Origin: Prorocentrum cordatum
Taxonomy: Eukaryota; Sar; Dinophyceae; Prorocentrales; Prorocentraceae
NCBI GenBank assembly: GCA_963575745.1
Contig: CAUYUJ010017648.1
Location: 62,001-126,000 of the forward strand
Direction of reading: 5' to 3'
DNA length: 64,000 bases
Positions 1-11,057 of the stretch are shown in pieces; position 1 is the stretch's first letter; each line of letters begins with the position of its first letter. Under the pieces are notes generated by a model, which was given only the letters and a program-made list of their open reading frames with translations, searched no databases and was not told the DNA's origin. Made by a program: the position numbers and the translations under genes.

Positions 1-540
1 TCCGTTGGACTCCAGGCGTGCCCTGGGAGGTTCTCCCTTTTCCCTGTCTCCTGTGTTCGCGCCTTTTGGGGCCCCTTGGAGGCAGTTTGGATGCCTCTTG
101 GGGACTGTTTGGGGGCTCGTGGGAGCTCTTCTGGGCCTCTTGGGGGCCTCTTGGACCTCTTGCGGGCCCCTTGGGGGCACCTTTGGGCCTCCTGGGCGCC
201 TCTTGGGGCCCCCTGGTGGCCTCTTTGGGCGGAAAAAGGCTCGGATGTTCGGCTCGCGTTCCCTCTCTTGGGCACTCTTGGGGCTGCCTTGGGCCCCTCG
301 TGGGCCGTGTTGGGTGCCTCCTGGGCCGTCTTGGGGCGCTCGTAGGCCGACATGGGGGCCTCTCGGAGGCCTCTGGGGTGGTCTGGGGTCCTCTTGGGAG
401 GCCTCTTGGAGGCCTCTTGAGGCTATCTTGAAGTCATCTTGGGCGCCCTGGAACGATCTTTCGGCGACCCCAGGCCCTCTTGGGCAGACTTGGCGGCCTC
501 TTGGAGCCCTCTTGGCCCGTCTTGGGGCCCTCCTGGCCCG
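1..540. repeat. CTTGGGGCC-type degenerate tract 1
   Basis: About 9-12-bp degenerate units of the form (G)CCTCTTGG(G/A)GGCC in irregular register over 500 bp. Related tracts at 14945-15510, 26150-26830 and, shorter, 51840-51920 and 54755-54860. Open frames inside it are Gly/Leu/Pro/Trp-rich repeat shadows. Confidence 0.85.
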
Positions 541-1811
541 TCACGCGGGGACAGACGCATGGGAGCCTTGGGGAACCGCGACAAGCCCAAAGGAATTTCG
601 GAATGTGTGGCCCGGGCCCTTGAAACACTCCTCAGGACTGATGGCTGAGGCTCTGGGGATTCGGCTGAGGACACGCCCATTCCGTGCCCAGAGGCATGGT
701 GGCGGATGTGTGTGTATACATACATAACTACACATATCGAGAGAGAGAGAAGGGGGAACAGAGACAGAGTGAGAGAGAGAACAAATAACAAGAGAGAGCA
801 AGCGGAACATCAGATCTTGTCGAAGGACCCAACCATATGCAGTTGTGCAGTTGTGAGTAAGGCAGTCGATATCGTCCTCGGTGGAGCTCCGTATAGGGCC
901 ACGAAAAGTGTGGGGTGTGCCGTGTGCCGAAATGTACATGCGATGGGAGGGAATCCGCATGCGAACATTGCCATTGGCGCTGTGTGGAGCGCCCTATGGG
1001 GCCACGAAGCTTGTGAGGGGTGGGACGGAATAGACATGCGGAGGGCAGAAACAGGGGTGGGAGGAGGGAGGACCGGGAGGAGGAGAGGATGAGGGGAGGA
1101 CGCGGGGCGCTGTGTCTTCAAAACGAGGACCCAATGCCACAGACTTGCAGGGGAAAAGATATAACAAGTCTCATCATGCCTCTTGGAACGCCAATGCTTT
1201 TCTTGTTGAGCCTTTGTATGGAATGGCCATGTGCGTTCCACTACCTCGAGCGAGCATTATGATGTTGATCTTGTTTGGCCCAAACCATCTCCGAACTAGC
1301 AATTCTTGCTATGCAGGGTTGTGCCAGATTGCTGCTGCTAGATTTCCCCAGTCAATCCATAGTTCTTTATCCGATTCGCAGAATTCCTAATTCTGCATCA
1401 CGGGTCTGGATAATAATGCGCGTGGCGCAGGACAGCCAGGAGGTGGAAACGAATGGGGGTTCGGACGGCCCGATGCTGATTGAATGGGCGACACCGCTTC
1501 GGTTGTGTAGTGATCTTGATTTTCATGAGCCGACCCAGTGTCAGGGTTCACCCATGTGGAAGTCTGATCCTGATGGGTCTCAGATTGGGAGCGGCGCCCA
1601 TACCTGTCCTTAGCTGCGCCCAGACGTCCTTGGAGCGCCTGAGCCAACGTCTAAGCAGGCACCACAGGAACCCCAAGATCGAGGCACAATCTGCACTCCC
1701 AGACCCTCCAACAGCCCACCACACCATCCTGGGTCCCACACCAATCCTGCAGGAAGCGTCGAACCTGTAAAAAAACACAACGTTCAGGACGCATCGCTCC
1801 TCGACATCTCT
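541..1811. other. No gene seen
   Basis: Only a short GA-rich stretch (739-800) and scattered short open frames on both strands. No recognisable exon of the upstream part of GOGAT was found. Confidence 0.5.
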
Positions 1812-1909
1812 CTTCCTGCCCTCCTCCCCCCTTACGTCTAGCTTTAAGTCGGGCATGTCCCTTCCTGCCCTCCTCCCCCCTTATGTCTAGCTTTAAGTCG
1901 GGCATGTCC
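1812..1909. repeat. 49-bp tandem duplication
   Basis: CTTCCTGCCCTCCTCCCCCC, TTA(C/T)GTCTAGC, TTTAAGTCGGGCATGTCC occurs twice (1812-1860, 1861-1909). The second copy runs into foldback element F3a, so the left end of F3a is duplicated. Confidence 0.9.
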
Positions 1910-2055
1910 CTCTACAGGGAGAATCTCCAAACATAGTCAGCTAAGATAGTCTGGGGACGATCCGTCGATTCTTCTTATAATGCTTGGGCATGCTTGTTCA
2001 TGCTGCTGGCGCTCGCTAAAAAAAAAGAAAACGCCTGTAGGAGGACATGCCCGAC
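1897..2055. mobile_element. Foldback element F3a
   Basis: Begins GTCGGGCATGTCCCTCTACA and ends with an inverted copy (GTAGGAGGACATGCCCGAC). The centre has ATAGTCTGGGGACGAT, shared by other copies. It ends 80 bp before GOGAT exon A. Confidence 0.75.
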
Positions 2056-2135
2056 CGAAGTCCAGCTGCATTGGACTCCACCGTCCCTGGGGGGGCATCG
2101 GGCCCCCGCCCCCCCTCGTTCTCCCCCTCTGCCAG

Positions 2136-2214
2136 GCAGCGGGCCCACCCCTACCGCCTCCTCGCGCACAACGGCGAGATCAACACCATCAAGGGCAACA
2201 CGAACTGGATGAAG
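2136..2214 (+). CDS. GOGAT: GOGAT exon A (HNGEINT oxyanion-loop exon)
   Basis: After the AG at 2134-2135 the first base completes a codon split by the intron (probably Trp). The next codons read QRAHPYR, then [18 protein letters not shown], the most conserved segment of the glutamate synthase glutaminase domain. By family knowledge the Asn-Gly of HNGEINT forms the oxyanion hole that stabilises the glutamine hydrolysis intermediate. The exon ends AAG and the intron starts GAACCC, a GA donor of the kind known in dinoflagellates. The next residues read through (EPRPPPP) do not fit the family, which supports the boundary. A foldback element ends about 80 bp upstream. I could not find the preceding exon, which should encode the RFSTNT-like segment; it may lie before the window. 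Confidence 0.88.
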
Positions 2215-2268
2215 GAACCCCGCCCGCCACCCCCGCAGTCTTTGCCCGCGCGGCCTCCCTCCATCGCC

Positions 2269-2405
2269 GTCGTATTCGTCGTCGTCGCTCGTCGCCGTCG
2301 TCATCGTCGTCGTCGTCCCCGCTCTCGTCCTCGTCGTCGTCGTCGTCGTCGTCTTCGTGATCGTCGTCGTTGTCGTTGTCGTTGTCGCCCTCTTCGTCCG
2401 GCGTT
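2269..2405. repeat. (TCG)n-type trinucleotide repeat
   Basis: TCGTCGTCG runs with CTC interruptions, just after GOGAT exon A. Confidence 0.9.
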
Positions 2406-2699
2406 CGGCCCCTCCCGGCGGGGCTGGACCACCTTACCATCACCCCCTCACGGGGGCCCGCTCCCCCCCCCCCTTCCCGCTCCTCCTCCCGCCGCAGCCG
2501 CTCCTCCAGGATCCTCCTTCCCTCTCCCAATCCTCCCCCAGCCTCTCCCCCCGCCGCCGTCCCCCCACCTGCTCCATCCCATTGCCACTATCAGAAGTGA
2601 TTCCCTGTCGCGCTGTCGCGCCCCGGGTCGTGCCGTCGGGGCCGTGCCTGGCGTGTCGCCCGAGACCTCCTCTCCATTTATGACCTGGGATCTCGAGAG

Positions 2700-3050
2700 T
2701 TGAACAGTTTCGGGGACGGAGGGCGGACGGTTTTCGAACTGTGATTCTCGCGCGGGTGCCGCGCACATTCGCCCTGAACATTCGCAAGGGTTTCATGGAA
2801 TAATGGCGGTTCTTTTTCAAAACGTGTGGTTCTCGCTTTGGCGCTTCGCACATTCGTCTTCAAACAGTTCAAGAGCCTCGCGGATGGAGGGCGGGTGGTT
2901 TTTCAAATTGTGGCTCTCGCGTTGGCGCCGAGCGCATTCGTCTTGAACATTTGCAAGAGCTTGACGACGGATGGAGGGCGGTTCCTACTCAAAATAATGT
3001 TCTCGCTTAGCGCTGCGCACAGTCGTCGTTCGAGTTTACAACATGTTTGA
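2700..3050. repeat. ~85-110-bp minisatellite, plus orientation
   Basis: Repeated order GTTCTCGC, GGCGC..CGCACATTCG, CTTC/TTGAACA...CAAGAG, GGATGGAGGGCGG, TTTTTCAAA. The reverse complement of the same unit forms an array at 41920-42215. Confidence 0.75.
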
Positions 3051-3360
3051 AGATTCCTATGGCTGACGTTTCAAACATTGCATTTCGGCACGGTGTAGGA
3101 CAGTCATGGCGCAACGGTCACGTGGGATCGCGGTGATGAGGTCCTCGGAATGGAGTTCTGGCGCGAGTCAGGATCGCCAGGACGCAACAGCAATGTGATT
3201 CGCAGCGTTGCAGTCCTAAGAATGGCCTTTGGCACTGTTCAGGGTTTTCAGCCGATTGTCTTCCAACGGGGCACTTCCCTCAGTGAAAGTGGGAAGTTGG
3301 AGGAAGGGCTTGTTGCAACATCGTTAAAGAGCTTTGAGTTTACACTGGTCACTCTCATAC

Positions 3361-3425
3361 TTCTTCTTCTTCTCCTCCTCCTCCTCCTCCTCCTCCTCCT
3401 CCTCCTCCTCCTCCTCCCTTCTCCT
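3361..3425. repeat. (CTC)n microsatellite
   Basis: Uninterrupted CTC units over about 55 bp. Confidence 0.95.
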
Positions 3426-5099
3426 CCCTTTCCTTACCCTCCTCCTACCCACAAGTAAGACGAAGTCGTGAAGCCGTCGACCCCGCCGACACCACGGACT
3501 TCATCGACTCCCTACCACGATCATGCAGCTGGCACCCCCGACAGGGCCGTTGCAGGTAGCGAGGGTTGGCAGTTGCGGTTCCAGCTATGTGCATTCTTCA
3601 TCCTTATTCTTCGTTGCAAGAATTTGTCAATCTGAATTCAGCGGCCCTCTCTCAGCGGATCCCAGTCGAGAGGGGTCCCTTTTCTCCCGCATGTTGTTTG
3701 TCTACGTGTGGGGTTTCAGCCGTTGGTTGCTTAGTCGTTGTTCAATCGGGACGCGTGTTCGTTTTGTTTAAAGGGCGCTCCCGCTGAATCGTTGTCCTCA
3801 TTTCAGGATCGACGCTGTGCTCCCCTCTTCAGAGTGCGCGGGCCACATACCTGGATTCGAGTCCTTCCTCGTCGTTGCCTCCCCCTCCGTTCCCCTCCTC
3901 CGCTTTCCCCTGCTCATCCTGCTTCTTCCGCTCCTCCTGCTGCTGCTGCTGTTGCTGCTGCTGCTCCTCTTCCTCCTCACATTTCTTCTCCTCTTCCTTA
4001 TGCTCATGCCCCTGTTCGTCCGCCACCCTTGTTCCTCCTTGTCCACTGCGCAGAGGTCCTGCTTCATAGTGCGCATAGTGCCATGGTGCCCTCTGGGGGT
4101 TCCAGATCCGCTATCACACACAGCGGCGGATAGAGACGACTCAGCGCAATCGGAAGGGATGGTGGGAGGAGTAGGATGCCAGATATGGCGCGAACGCAGC
4201 CAGCTTGCCTCCTCTCCCCTCTGTCATTTTGTTGGATCGTATATAACGGAAGGTCCCGCACATCTCGGATTGAGGGCATACCAGCGAATAGCGCCCAACA
4301 GCGTACAATGGCACCAAATAGAGCCTAATAGCGCCCAGTAGCGCCGAACAGTGATCAAATGGCGACCAATGGCGCCAAGTAGCGCCATGTGAAGGGAAAC
4401 GCATCAAGCCCGCTGTGCACGCGATTTGGCGCGCTGTTTCGCGCCATGGGGACCACCAAACACCCCCGTGAGCTGCTTTCCGACTCCCCCCCCTTCCTCT
4501 CGGCGTCGGAGGGAGGAGAGGCGACACTAACACCACCAGGGGGGCCACCTCCAGAGAGGAGGTCCACGATGCCTCCCCGAGCTGGAGACGAGGGAGGGGG
4601 AACCACACCACCAGGGAGACCCCCCTTGCTCCTCGCACCTCCTCGCCCCAGTGGTGCTGGTGTCGCCTTTCCTTCTCCCTGCCCTCCCGGAGAGCCGACC
4701 CATGAGCCTCACAAGGTGAGGCAGGCGCGAGCGCCAGGCCGAGCTGCGGGCTTCCGGGCTCGGTGCTCTGGGCGCGCGGGCTGGCCCCGTGCGCGCAGAG
4801 CGCGAGGAGGGCAGCCGGTCCCTCGCGACGAGGGCCCTCTCGGGAGGCCCGGGCCCAGGGCGACGAGCTGCCGAAAGCCTCGAGCTCGGATTCTTGCGAG
4901 GCGGGGCAGTGCTCTCGAGGGGAGCCGGGCCTGCGCGCACCGGGAGCCCCTCTGGAGGCCCAGCGAGGGCGAGAGGGCGGGCTAGACTGGCTGGGCAGTC
5001 CGTCCTCACCCGGTCCTGCTTTGACGGGGTGCCTCCCGTGGGGCCCCTTGTGCTTCCCCCCTGGGGTCCCAGTGGGGCCAGAGAGCAGGAGTTGTTCCC
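3426..5099. other. No gene seen; short repeats
   Basis: Contains a CTG/GCT run (3936-3967) and degenerate 16-18-bp units AGCGCCCAA(C/T)AGCG at about 4270-4395. GC-rich frames at 4389-5330 are open on both strands and look non-coding. Confidence 0.5.
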
Positions 5100-5292
5100 A
5101 ACGTCGACCTCCATAGTTCTTGACCCATTCCCCAGAACCGTGTTTTCGTCCTGAGTCGTCTTTTGACGGCACCGAGGCCCTTCGAGGGTCCCTGGAGGCC
5201 AAAGATAGCGAGAGACCTGCCGTCGTACTTTTGTGTTCGCAGCGCGAGGAGGCCTGGGCCGCCCCTCCCCCGCACTCGGCAACGCGCAGAGA

Positions 5293-5432
5293 GGGGTAGG
5301 GGGAGGGGGGAAGGCTTCTTAGAAGCACCCCTGCTTCTTAGAAGGCGCGAGCCTTCTCTATAGACGTAAGGCCGAGGCCTTCTAAGAAGCAGGGTGCTTC
5401 TAAGAAACCTTCCCCCCTCCCCCTACCCCCTT
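5293..5432. mobile_element. Foldback element F4a
   Basis: A near-perfect hairpin: GGAAGGCTTCTTAGAAGCAC and CTGCTTCTTAGAAGGC on the left, GCCTTCTAAGAAGCAGGGTG and GGTTTCTTAGAAGC-like sequence inverted on the right. G-rich on the left edge, C-rich on the right edge. Confidence 0.75.
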
Positions 5433-5817
5433 TTGCGCGCCGCCAACGCACGACGCGCCTGCCGAGACGTTCCAGGGCGTGCTCGCTCCCCGGGGCAAGC
5501 TGCCCCGTCGGGCAGGGCCCCCCGCTGCCGGTGCCGCTGCGCAGCGCCGCCGGCCGCCGCCCCGGCCGTCCTCCTCTGCAGCCCCGTGCCCTGCTCCGGG
5601 CGGGGGCCTCGGGTGTATCAGCCACGCGCAGCCCAGGCCCTCTCGGGCAATGAAAAAATCATGACAGGAGGTTTTTGGTAATTTTCGGCCTCTGGGGGCC
5701 CTTGCCGGCGCTCGGGACCGTCAAAAAGCGACTCAGGAGGAAAAACCGGTCCAGGGGAATGGGTCGGGACCTCCAGGGGTCGACGTGATGACAAAAATCA
5801 TGACGTCGGGGGTCTGG

Positions 5818-5960
5818 GGAGGGGGGTGGGGGGAGGGGGGAGGGCTCCTTAGAAGCAGACCCTGCTGCTCAGAAGGCGCGGGCCTCATCTACAGATGTAT
5901 GGCCGTCGCCTTCTGAGGAGCAGCCTCCTGCCTCCCCCCTCCCCCCAGCCCCTTTTGCGC
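5818..5960. mobile_element. Foldback element F4b
   Basis: Same layout as F4a: GCTCCTTAGAAGCAGACCCT, GCTCAGAAGGCGCGGGCC, then GCCTTCTGAGGAGCAGCCTC and a C-rich edge followed by CCCCTTTTGCGCGCCGCCAA. Confidence 0.7.
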
Positions 5961-6454
5961 GCCGCCAAGGGTAGCTAGGGGGCGGCCAAGAGGCCGGTGA
6001 TGACTAGGGGGGGGGATCATGGCTAGGACCATGATATCTCCCCAGATTTCATGGCGCCTCCTCTTGTTTCGTTACGTCCCCGGCCCCCGCCCTGGGACGC
6101 GTACATGCGGCCAGTCATGACTTGCGCCCCACCCTCTTGGGCGCCCCCCACTTGGCCGCCCCCAGGTAGCAATTCACGTGTCAGAAATCGGGGGTCCCCA
6201 AACGTGTTGGTGACCACACCGTGTGGTAAATCGGGGTGGATCCGGGGTCACCGCACGGTTGTGGGACTCGGGTCGTGCTCCGAGGATGTCTCGGGCGACT
6301 GGGGCCTCCAGGGTCCCAAGACCGTGCGGTGACAGACCCTACGGTGATGTCTTTGGGGATTTCGAGGTCCCCGCCGGGTCTGTCACCACACGGTTTTGGG
6401 ACCCCTAAAGAAAGAAAGAAAGAAAAACATCCGGTCGGGAGGGTGGGGCTGGGA

Positions 6455-6680
6455 GAGTCTAGGCCTCCCGAATGGGGTCGGAGTAGATGGGGCTGGACGA
6501 TCGCGCCGTATCGCCGATGCATCAGCGATGCGGCTCGATGATGAGCCCGACTTTCTCCATGCCGACGTCGTCGATGCATCGCCGACGTTGCCAGTACATC
6601 GCCGATGCATCGCCGATGTATCGGCAATGCGGCGAGATCCTCCGACCCTATCTGCTCTGACCCAATCGAGGAGGCCTTTA
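6455..6680. mobile_element. Foldback element F5a
   Basis: Left CTAGGCCTCCCGAATGGGGT, CGGAGTAGATGGGGC. The right end reverse-complements to AAAGGCCTCCTCGATTGGGT, CAGAGCAGATAGGGTCGGAG. The centre is full of CGCCGATGCATCGGCGAT-type palindromes. Confidence 0.7.
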
Positions 6681-6835
6681 GAGAAATGGTCAGATCGTCA
6701 ATGCTACCGCGTATGCTGGAGGTTCCCATTATACACTTATATACCCCTATCTCCCCAGCCCCTTCCTCCCAACACGATCGTCGATTTCCTCAATGTGAGC
6801 CTTGGGCATTTTTTTCATCCCCTGGCGATTGCTCT

Positions 6836-7012
6836 AGGCCTCCCAGGTGGGGTCCGAGTAGGTTGGGTCGGAGGATCGTGCCGCATCGGCGATGCGGCTC
6901 GATGTGGAGCCCGATTTTCGCCGCGCCGACGCCGCCGATGATTTGCCGACGTCGCCGATACATCGGCGATGCAGCGCGATACTCCGACTCCTATCTACTC
7001 GGACCCCATTTG
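6836..7012. mobile_element. Foldback element F5b
   Basis: CTAGGCCTCCCAGGTGGGGT, CCGAGTAGGTTGGGTCGGAG on the left; ACTCCGACTCCTATCTACTC, GGACCCCATTTG inverted on the right; CATCGGCGATGC repeats inside. Confidence 0.7.
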
Positions 7013-7587
7013 TGAGTCCCCTCGATTTCTGGCGTGACTGGGGGGAGGGGGGAGGGGGCCAGTCACCTCACGATTCGCGCCGATGTTTGTATAAAAACTG
7101 CTCATTCCCACACGGCGCCAGCGCGAGTCGGGATGTGACCCAGGGGAGAGGGAGGTGGGGGGGCGGGGCTCGTAGCATCTCTTGGAAGCCCTGTACGTCT
7201 TCGGACTTCCGTCTCTAGAGTGCACTGGCGTGCGTTAGCGTCGGGCAGTCGACGAGCAAGCTTCGATGAGCGTCGGTCAGCGTCGGTCAGCCTCGACTCT
7301 CGGGAAGCAAAAGCAATGTCAATGATACGCCGCCGTGGGAGCCCATCAGCGCGTTGCTGTTGAAAAAAAGCCCGGCCTCTGGACAACACGACGACGCCTT
7401 TAGGACCCTCCTCGTCCCCCCCCCATGGCCAGACCCCCGAGGTCACGATGTGTTCGTTGCGTCGACCCCCCGAGGCCTCGGCCCCCTTCCCCGGGACCGG
7501 CGTTCTCCATCCCGAGTCGCGTTCCTGGACGGCCCCGAGGCCGGGCGAGCTCCCCCAAGGAAAGCCGAAAATGCAGGAGGGGAAGAA

Positions 7588-7742
7588 ACACGCAGACACA
7601 ATGAATCGTCGATTCCCAGGAAAATGTAGAAAAAGATTGGGAAGTGGGGGGGCAGACGAAGACCCAGAAGATATGGGAACATATATGGGGGATCCTTTGT
7701 AGTTCTGTGTATTTGTCTTGTGTGTCCCAGGGCCCCTTCAAA
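7588..7742. repeat. Repeat F6 copy a
   Basis: Starts ACACAATGAATCGTCGATTC, contains AGTGGGGG...AGACGAAGACCCAG, and ends GTGTGTCCCAGGGCCCCTTC. Related copies at 33890-34033 and 34918-35063. Confidence 0.7.
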
Positions 7743-8144
7743 AATGGCGAAACCCCGCCCTCCGTGATTTTTGTCCTTGCCCGAGGGGGTCTGGGCCTGG
7801 GCTGCCCCCCAATTTACTAGCCTGGGACATATCCCTATCCCTATGCTGGGCATCTCCTCATCACGATGCCAATCTTAGGGATTCCCTTATTTTTTGAGGG
7901 CGAATCCCTAAGACTGTCATCGCCTTTTGGCGTGTCAATCTTAGGGATAGGGGTACGTTCGAGGCTGGTAACCAGCTGCCACCCGCCCGAGAGGGCGTCC
8001 GGCAGGCCCATGGGCGGCGAGGAGGCGTTCCCTCGAGAGAGAGAGAGAGAGAGAGCGCGCGCCTCCGCGGCGCTCCCCCGCGGCGTGCCCCGGGGCGGCC
8101 GCGGCGCCTGGCACACGGCGTGCTCCGGGCCTTGCCAGCCTGAA

Positions 8145-8332
8145 GTCGGGCCTGTGCCCCGTCAGGGGGATGTTCGACGAAAGGGGAAAAAATACCTCCA
8201 AAAATAGTCAAAAGATAGTCCAAAAATAGTCTGGGGACTATTTTTTGCATATGTTTTCTGGCCTTTTTGGGGCATGTTTGGGGGTATGTGTTATTTTTCG
8301 TCGAAAATCCCCCTGTAGGGGACACGCCCGAC
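8145..8332. mobile_element. Foldback element F3b
   Basis: Ends GTCGGGCCTGTGCCCCGTCA and TGTAGGGGACACGCCCGAC, with GACGAAA / TTTTTCGTCGAAAATC inside them and ATAGTCTGGGGACTAT in the middle. The uninterrupted reference for F3d. Confidence 0.78.
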
Positions 8333-9248
8333 ATAATGCCAGCCTCTCGGAGAGCTCCGGGCTGTGCTGGTCGAGTGCCATCGTCGTCCAGGCTCCGCCG
8401 TGGGGACCCAGACACGATCGCGTCGCACACAGAAATCAGGGCGGGAGGTTCTTGGCTACGTTCGGCCCCAGGGGTCCCTCGCCGGGCTTCGGGACCGCCA
8501 CAAAACGACTCAGGACGAAAAGCCGGTCCTTGGGAGGGGGTCGGGACTTCCAGGGACGCCGTCCTGAACAAATCAGGGCGTCGCATGTCTGGGGAGGGAG
8601 CCCAGACCCCCTCGCGCTGCCATAGAAGTCGTGACGGCAGGGCTGGGGCGATTTTCGGCCTCCGTGAGGGCCTCTGCCGGGCTTCGGGACCGTCGACAAG
8701 AAAACTACCCAGGAGGAAACACGGGTCCCAGGGGAAGGGGTCCGGACCCCTGGGGGTCGGCGCTGTGAAAAAATCGCTGGGTCGGGGGCCCGGGAGCCAG
8801 GGAGGGAAGGAGGGAGGGAGGTGCGCGGGCCTCCCGGGACCCCTGGCTGCCTCCTCTCCTCGCGGGGCCTCATGAAGCCCCCACGAGGGGGCATCTCCTT
8901 CCCGCAGGCCAAGCCCCTCTTGCATGCGACTTGCCCTCCCACCCGACCAGCGAGCTCCAGATGAGGGTCCACGGAGCAGGAGAAGGGGATGAGGAGGAAG
9001 GGGGAGAGGGAGCAAGATGATCTGGGGGCGGGGGAGAAGGCTCAAGAAACAAATGTGGGTGACGAGGGAGTTGTACCGTCTCCCTTGTTTTGGCCCAGGC
9101 TTCATCTAGCGAGCTTGCTCCTCCTGACAGGCTCCGTCGGCCTCGCTCATCCGGTGGCGCTCCGGCGGAACAAGCTCCTGTTTGATCCGCGCGGGGAGCA
9201 GACACGCAAGACAGGCACGACCTAGATGAGGCCGAGAAAGGACGTTGG

Positions 9249-9330
9249 ATGAGGAGCAGGAGGAGGAGGAGGAGGAGGAGGAGGAGGAGGAGCAGGAGGA
9301 GCAGGAGGAGCAGGAGGAGGAGGAGGATCA
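9249..9330. repeat. (GGA/GCA)n tract
   Basis: Purine-rich AGGAGG/AGCAGG run, about 80 bp before GOGAT exon B. Confidence 0.9.
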
Positions 9331-9410
9331 GTGCGAAGCTGTGGGGCGGCAGACGAGCGCCCCCGCCGACGGCCGCGAGCCTCCCGGCCTGCCCGTGCTC
9401 CGCGGCCCAG

Positions 9411-9455
9411 GCCCGCGAGGCGCTCATCAGCAGCCCCATGCTGCCCAACATCGAG
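9411..9455 (+). CDS. GOGAT: GOGAT exon B (15 codons)
   Basis: This 45-base exon encodes AREALISSPMLPNIE. It lies between GCGGCCCAG and a GA donor (GAGCCGG). In GOGAT proteins NWM(K/Q) is followed by AREG/AREA and about 15-20 variable residues, so the exon continues exon A in phase 0 and leads into exon C. It is too short to be convincing alone. The case rests on the AREA start, the correct phase on both sides, the AG|G acceptor and its position between two firm exons. A purine-rich (GGA/GCA)n tract lies just upstream at 9249-9330. Confidence 0.62.
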
Positions 9456-9741
9456 GAGCCGGCCGCGCCCGTCGCCCTCCCGCCGCCCTGCCCTCCCCCC
9501 TCCCCTTGGGACGCCCGAAAGGGGTACCTCCTTCCTGAATTTCATTGGTTTTAGGGTTTTAACAAATGGTCGCAGCCACGCAGAGGGCGTGCGCAGCGAC
9601 GCCCCAGATGCTCGGCCTCCAGTACTTCTACGTGGCGGCGCCCCCGCAGGCACGCAGAGGGCACGCGTGGCGACGGGGGCGTCGCCACGCAGAGCTTCTA
9701 AAGACCAAGCATTTTGAAAACCAATTGCTTCCACTACTAAA

Positions 9742-10125
9742 GTACGGAAAGAATGGGTACACTGCCCAACAGCAGCTCCTGTCCACTCTGAACAGGGCTC
9801 GCGGTCGGTGTCGCCGCGGCCCGTGCCCACTTGAGGCAGAAGGCCGCGTGCCCAACAGCGGCCGCTGCTGGTTTGGGACAACATTTGTTGTTGGGCATTG
9901 TATGGGGCATAAAAAGTGGCATAAACCTAAAAACTCAGAGGTCCGCGCGGATTTCTCGGATCGGCGCTGGACCCCCCTCCCTGGCGCGCGGAGCGCGCCA
10001 GGGGCGGCGCCGGAGGCGCCGCTGGGGGGCCCCAGCGCCGATCCGAGAAATCCGCGCGGACCTCTCAGTTTTTATGCTTATGTCACTTTTTGTTCCCCTA
10101 ATTGTGCCCACTCTTTCCGCACCCA
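9742..10125. mobile_element. Repeat R2 copy A, split by F1a
   Basis: Left end GTACGGAAAGAATGGGTACA; the right end reverse-complements to GTGCGGAAAGAGTGGGCACA, so R2 also has inverted ends. Without F1a it would be about 180 bp, closely matching copy B at 11470-11655. Confidence 0.75.
9902..10100. mobile_element. Foldback element F1a with 5-bp target duplication
   Basis: 199 bp flanked by ATTGT (9897-9901 and 10101-10105). Terminal inverted repeats of about 70 bp: outer parts CATAAAAAGTGGCATAA and, reverse-complemented on the right, ACAAAAAGTGACATAAG; inner parts AGGTCCGCGCGGATTTCTCG on both arms. The centre is a GC-rich palindrome (GGCGCCGGAGGCGCC). It has inserted into repeat R2 at a site that is unoccupied in the R2 copy at 11470-11655. 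It has no coding capacity, so it is MITE-like. Confidence 0.88.
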
Positions 10126-10404
10126 TTTCGGGCGTCCAAGGACTCCCGCCTGGTCCTCTGCCTTCCCCCGGAGTCAGAGAAGATCAAACCACCGCATAAA
10201 CCTCCTCCTCCTCCTCCTCCTTAGATCCAGGTCGGGGGGCCTCTGCGTGCCTGAGCTTCGCCCGGGGCCAGAAGAGGCCCTTCGCTCCTTGACAGCGTGG
10301 GGGCCATGCCCAGAAACACCACGCTTGCCTCCAGGATGCCCCCTGGGTTTCTGGGGTTCGATGGTTTTTCGATGGGAAGAGAGCTCGACGTGCCCACACG
10401 AAGC

Positions 10405-10475
10405 ATCAATGGACGTCCTGGGGTCTCTTGTGGAAGGTTCTCTTGTGGAAGGTTCTCTTGTGGACTGGCCTCCAC
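10405..10475. repeat. 17-bp triplication
   Basis: TCTTGTGGAAGGTTC occurs in tandem. A related stretch (ATGGACGTC(T/C)TGGGGTCTC) lies at 17158-17225. The rest of 10126-11057 holds no gene I can support. Confidence 0.7.
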
Positions 10476-11057
10476 TATATTCAGCGCTCTTTCTGGTAGC
10501 ACGATGGCTGTACTACCAAGTCCCCCCAGGTTCCACCGCCGTGCGAAGGCAACTGACGTCGCATCGAGCAGGCGAGAGCGAGCTAGCGAGCTCCTCCCAC
10601 TCCCGCTCCTCCCTCTCCCTGCCTCGCACCTGGGCGTTGTCGCAGGATGAGGAGGCGGAGCAGGAGGAGGATCAAACGCAACAAGGGGGGGAATAGGCAT
10701 AGGGGGGAAGCATTGACCCCCAATCTCCCGTTGATCGCCGATAGGGGTCCGATAGCCCAAGTCTGCCCAGGAACGTTCGGATTCACGATCGGGGGCCTGT
10801 CGCCGATCTATCGGCGGTGTGTCGCCGATGCCAGGTCGAGGTGCCGTCCCCTGTGCCAGTCCCCTCCCCCGATGGGTGCCCCTCAGAGGACGGGGGAGGG
10901 AGGAGGACCGACGCGGAGGGGGGGGGGGGGGGCAAGGGGGAAGAGGGGAGGAGGTCGAGGGAGCAGGAGCGGCTGGAGCAGGAGGGAGAGCAACACACGG
11001 GCGCAGAGGCACGCGAGCGCCACGAAGACGACCTCAAGCGATTGGTCCGATCGGCCG

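Larger units (their letters stand above)
5100..8790. repeat. Dispersed R3 repeat family
   Basis: About 150-bp units with TTCGGCCTC(T/C)GGGGGCC, GGGCTTCGGGACCGTC, GACTCAGGA(G/C)GAAAA and CCGGTCC(T/C)(A/T)GGGG. Plus-orientation copies at 5655-5810, 8440-8600 and 8620-8790; minus-orientation copies at about 5100-5235 and 7480-7565. A minus-like relative lies at 27940-28080. Confidence 0.6.

Noticed and set aside
9566-10696. 376-codon open frame
   Set aside because: It crosses the whole of F1a and R2, whose insertion history is visible, so the frame is accidental.
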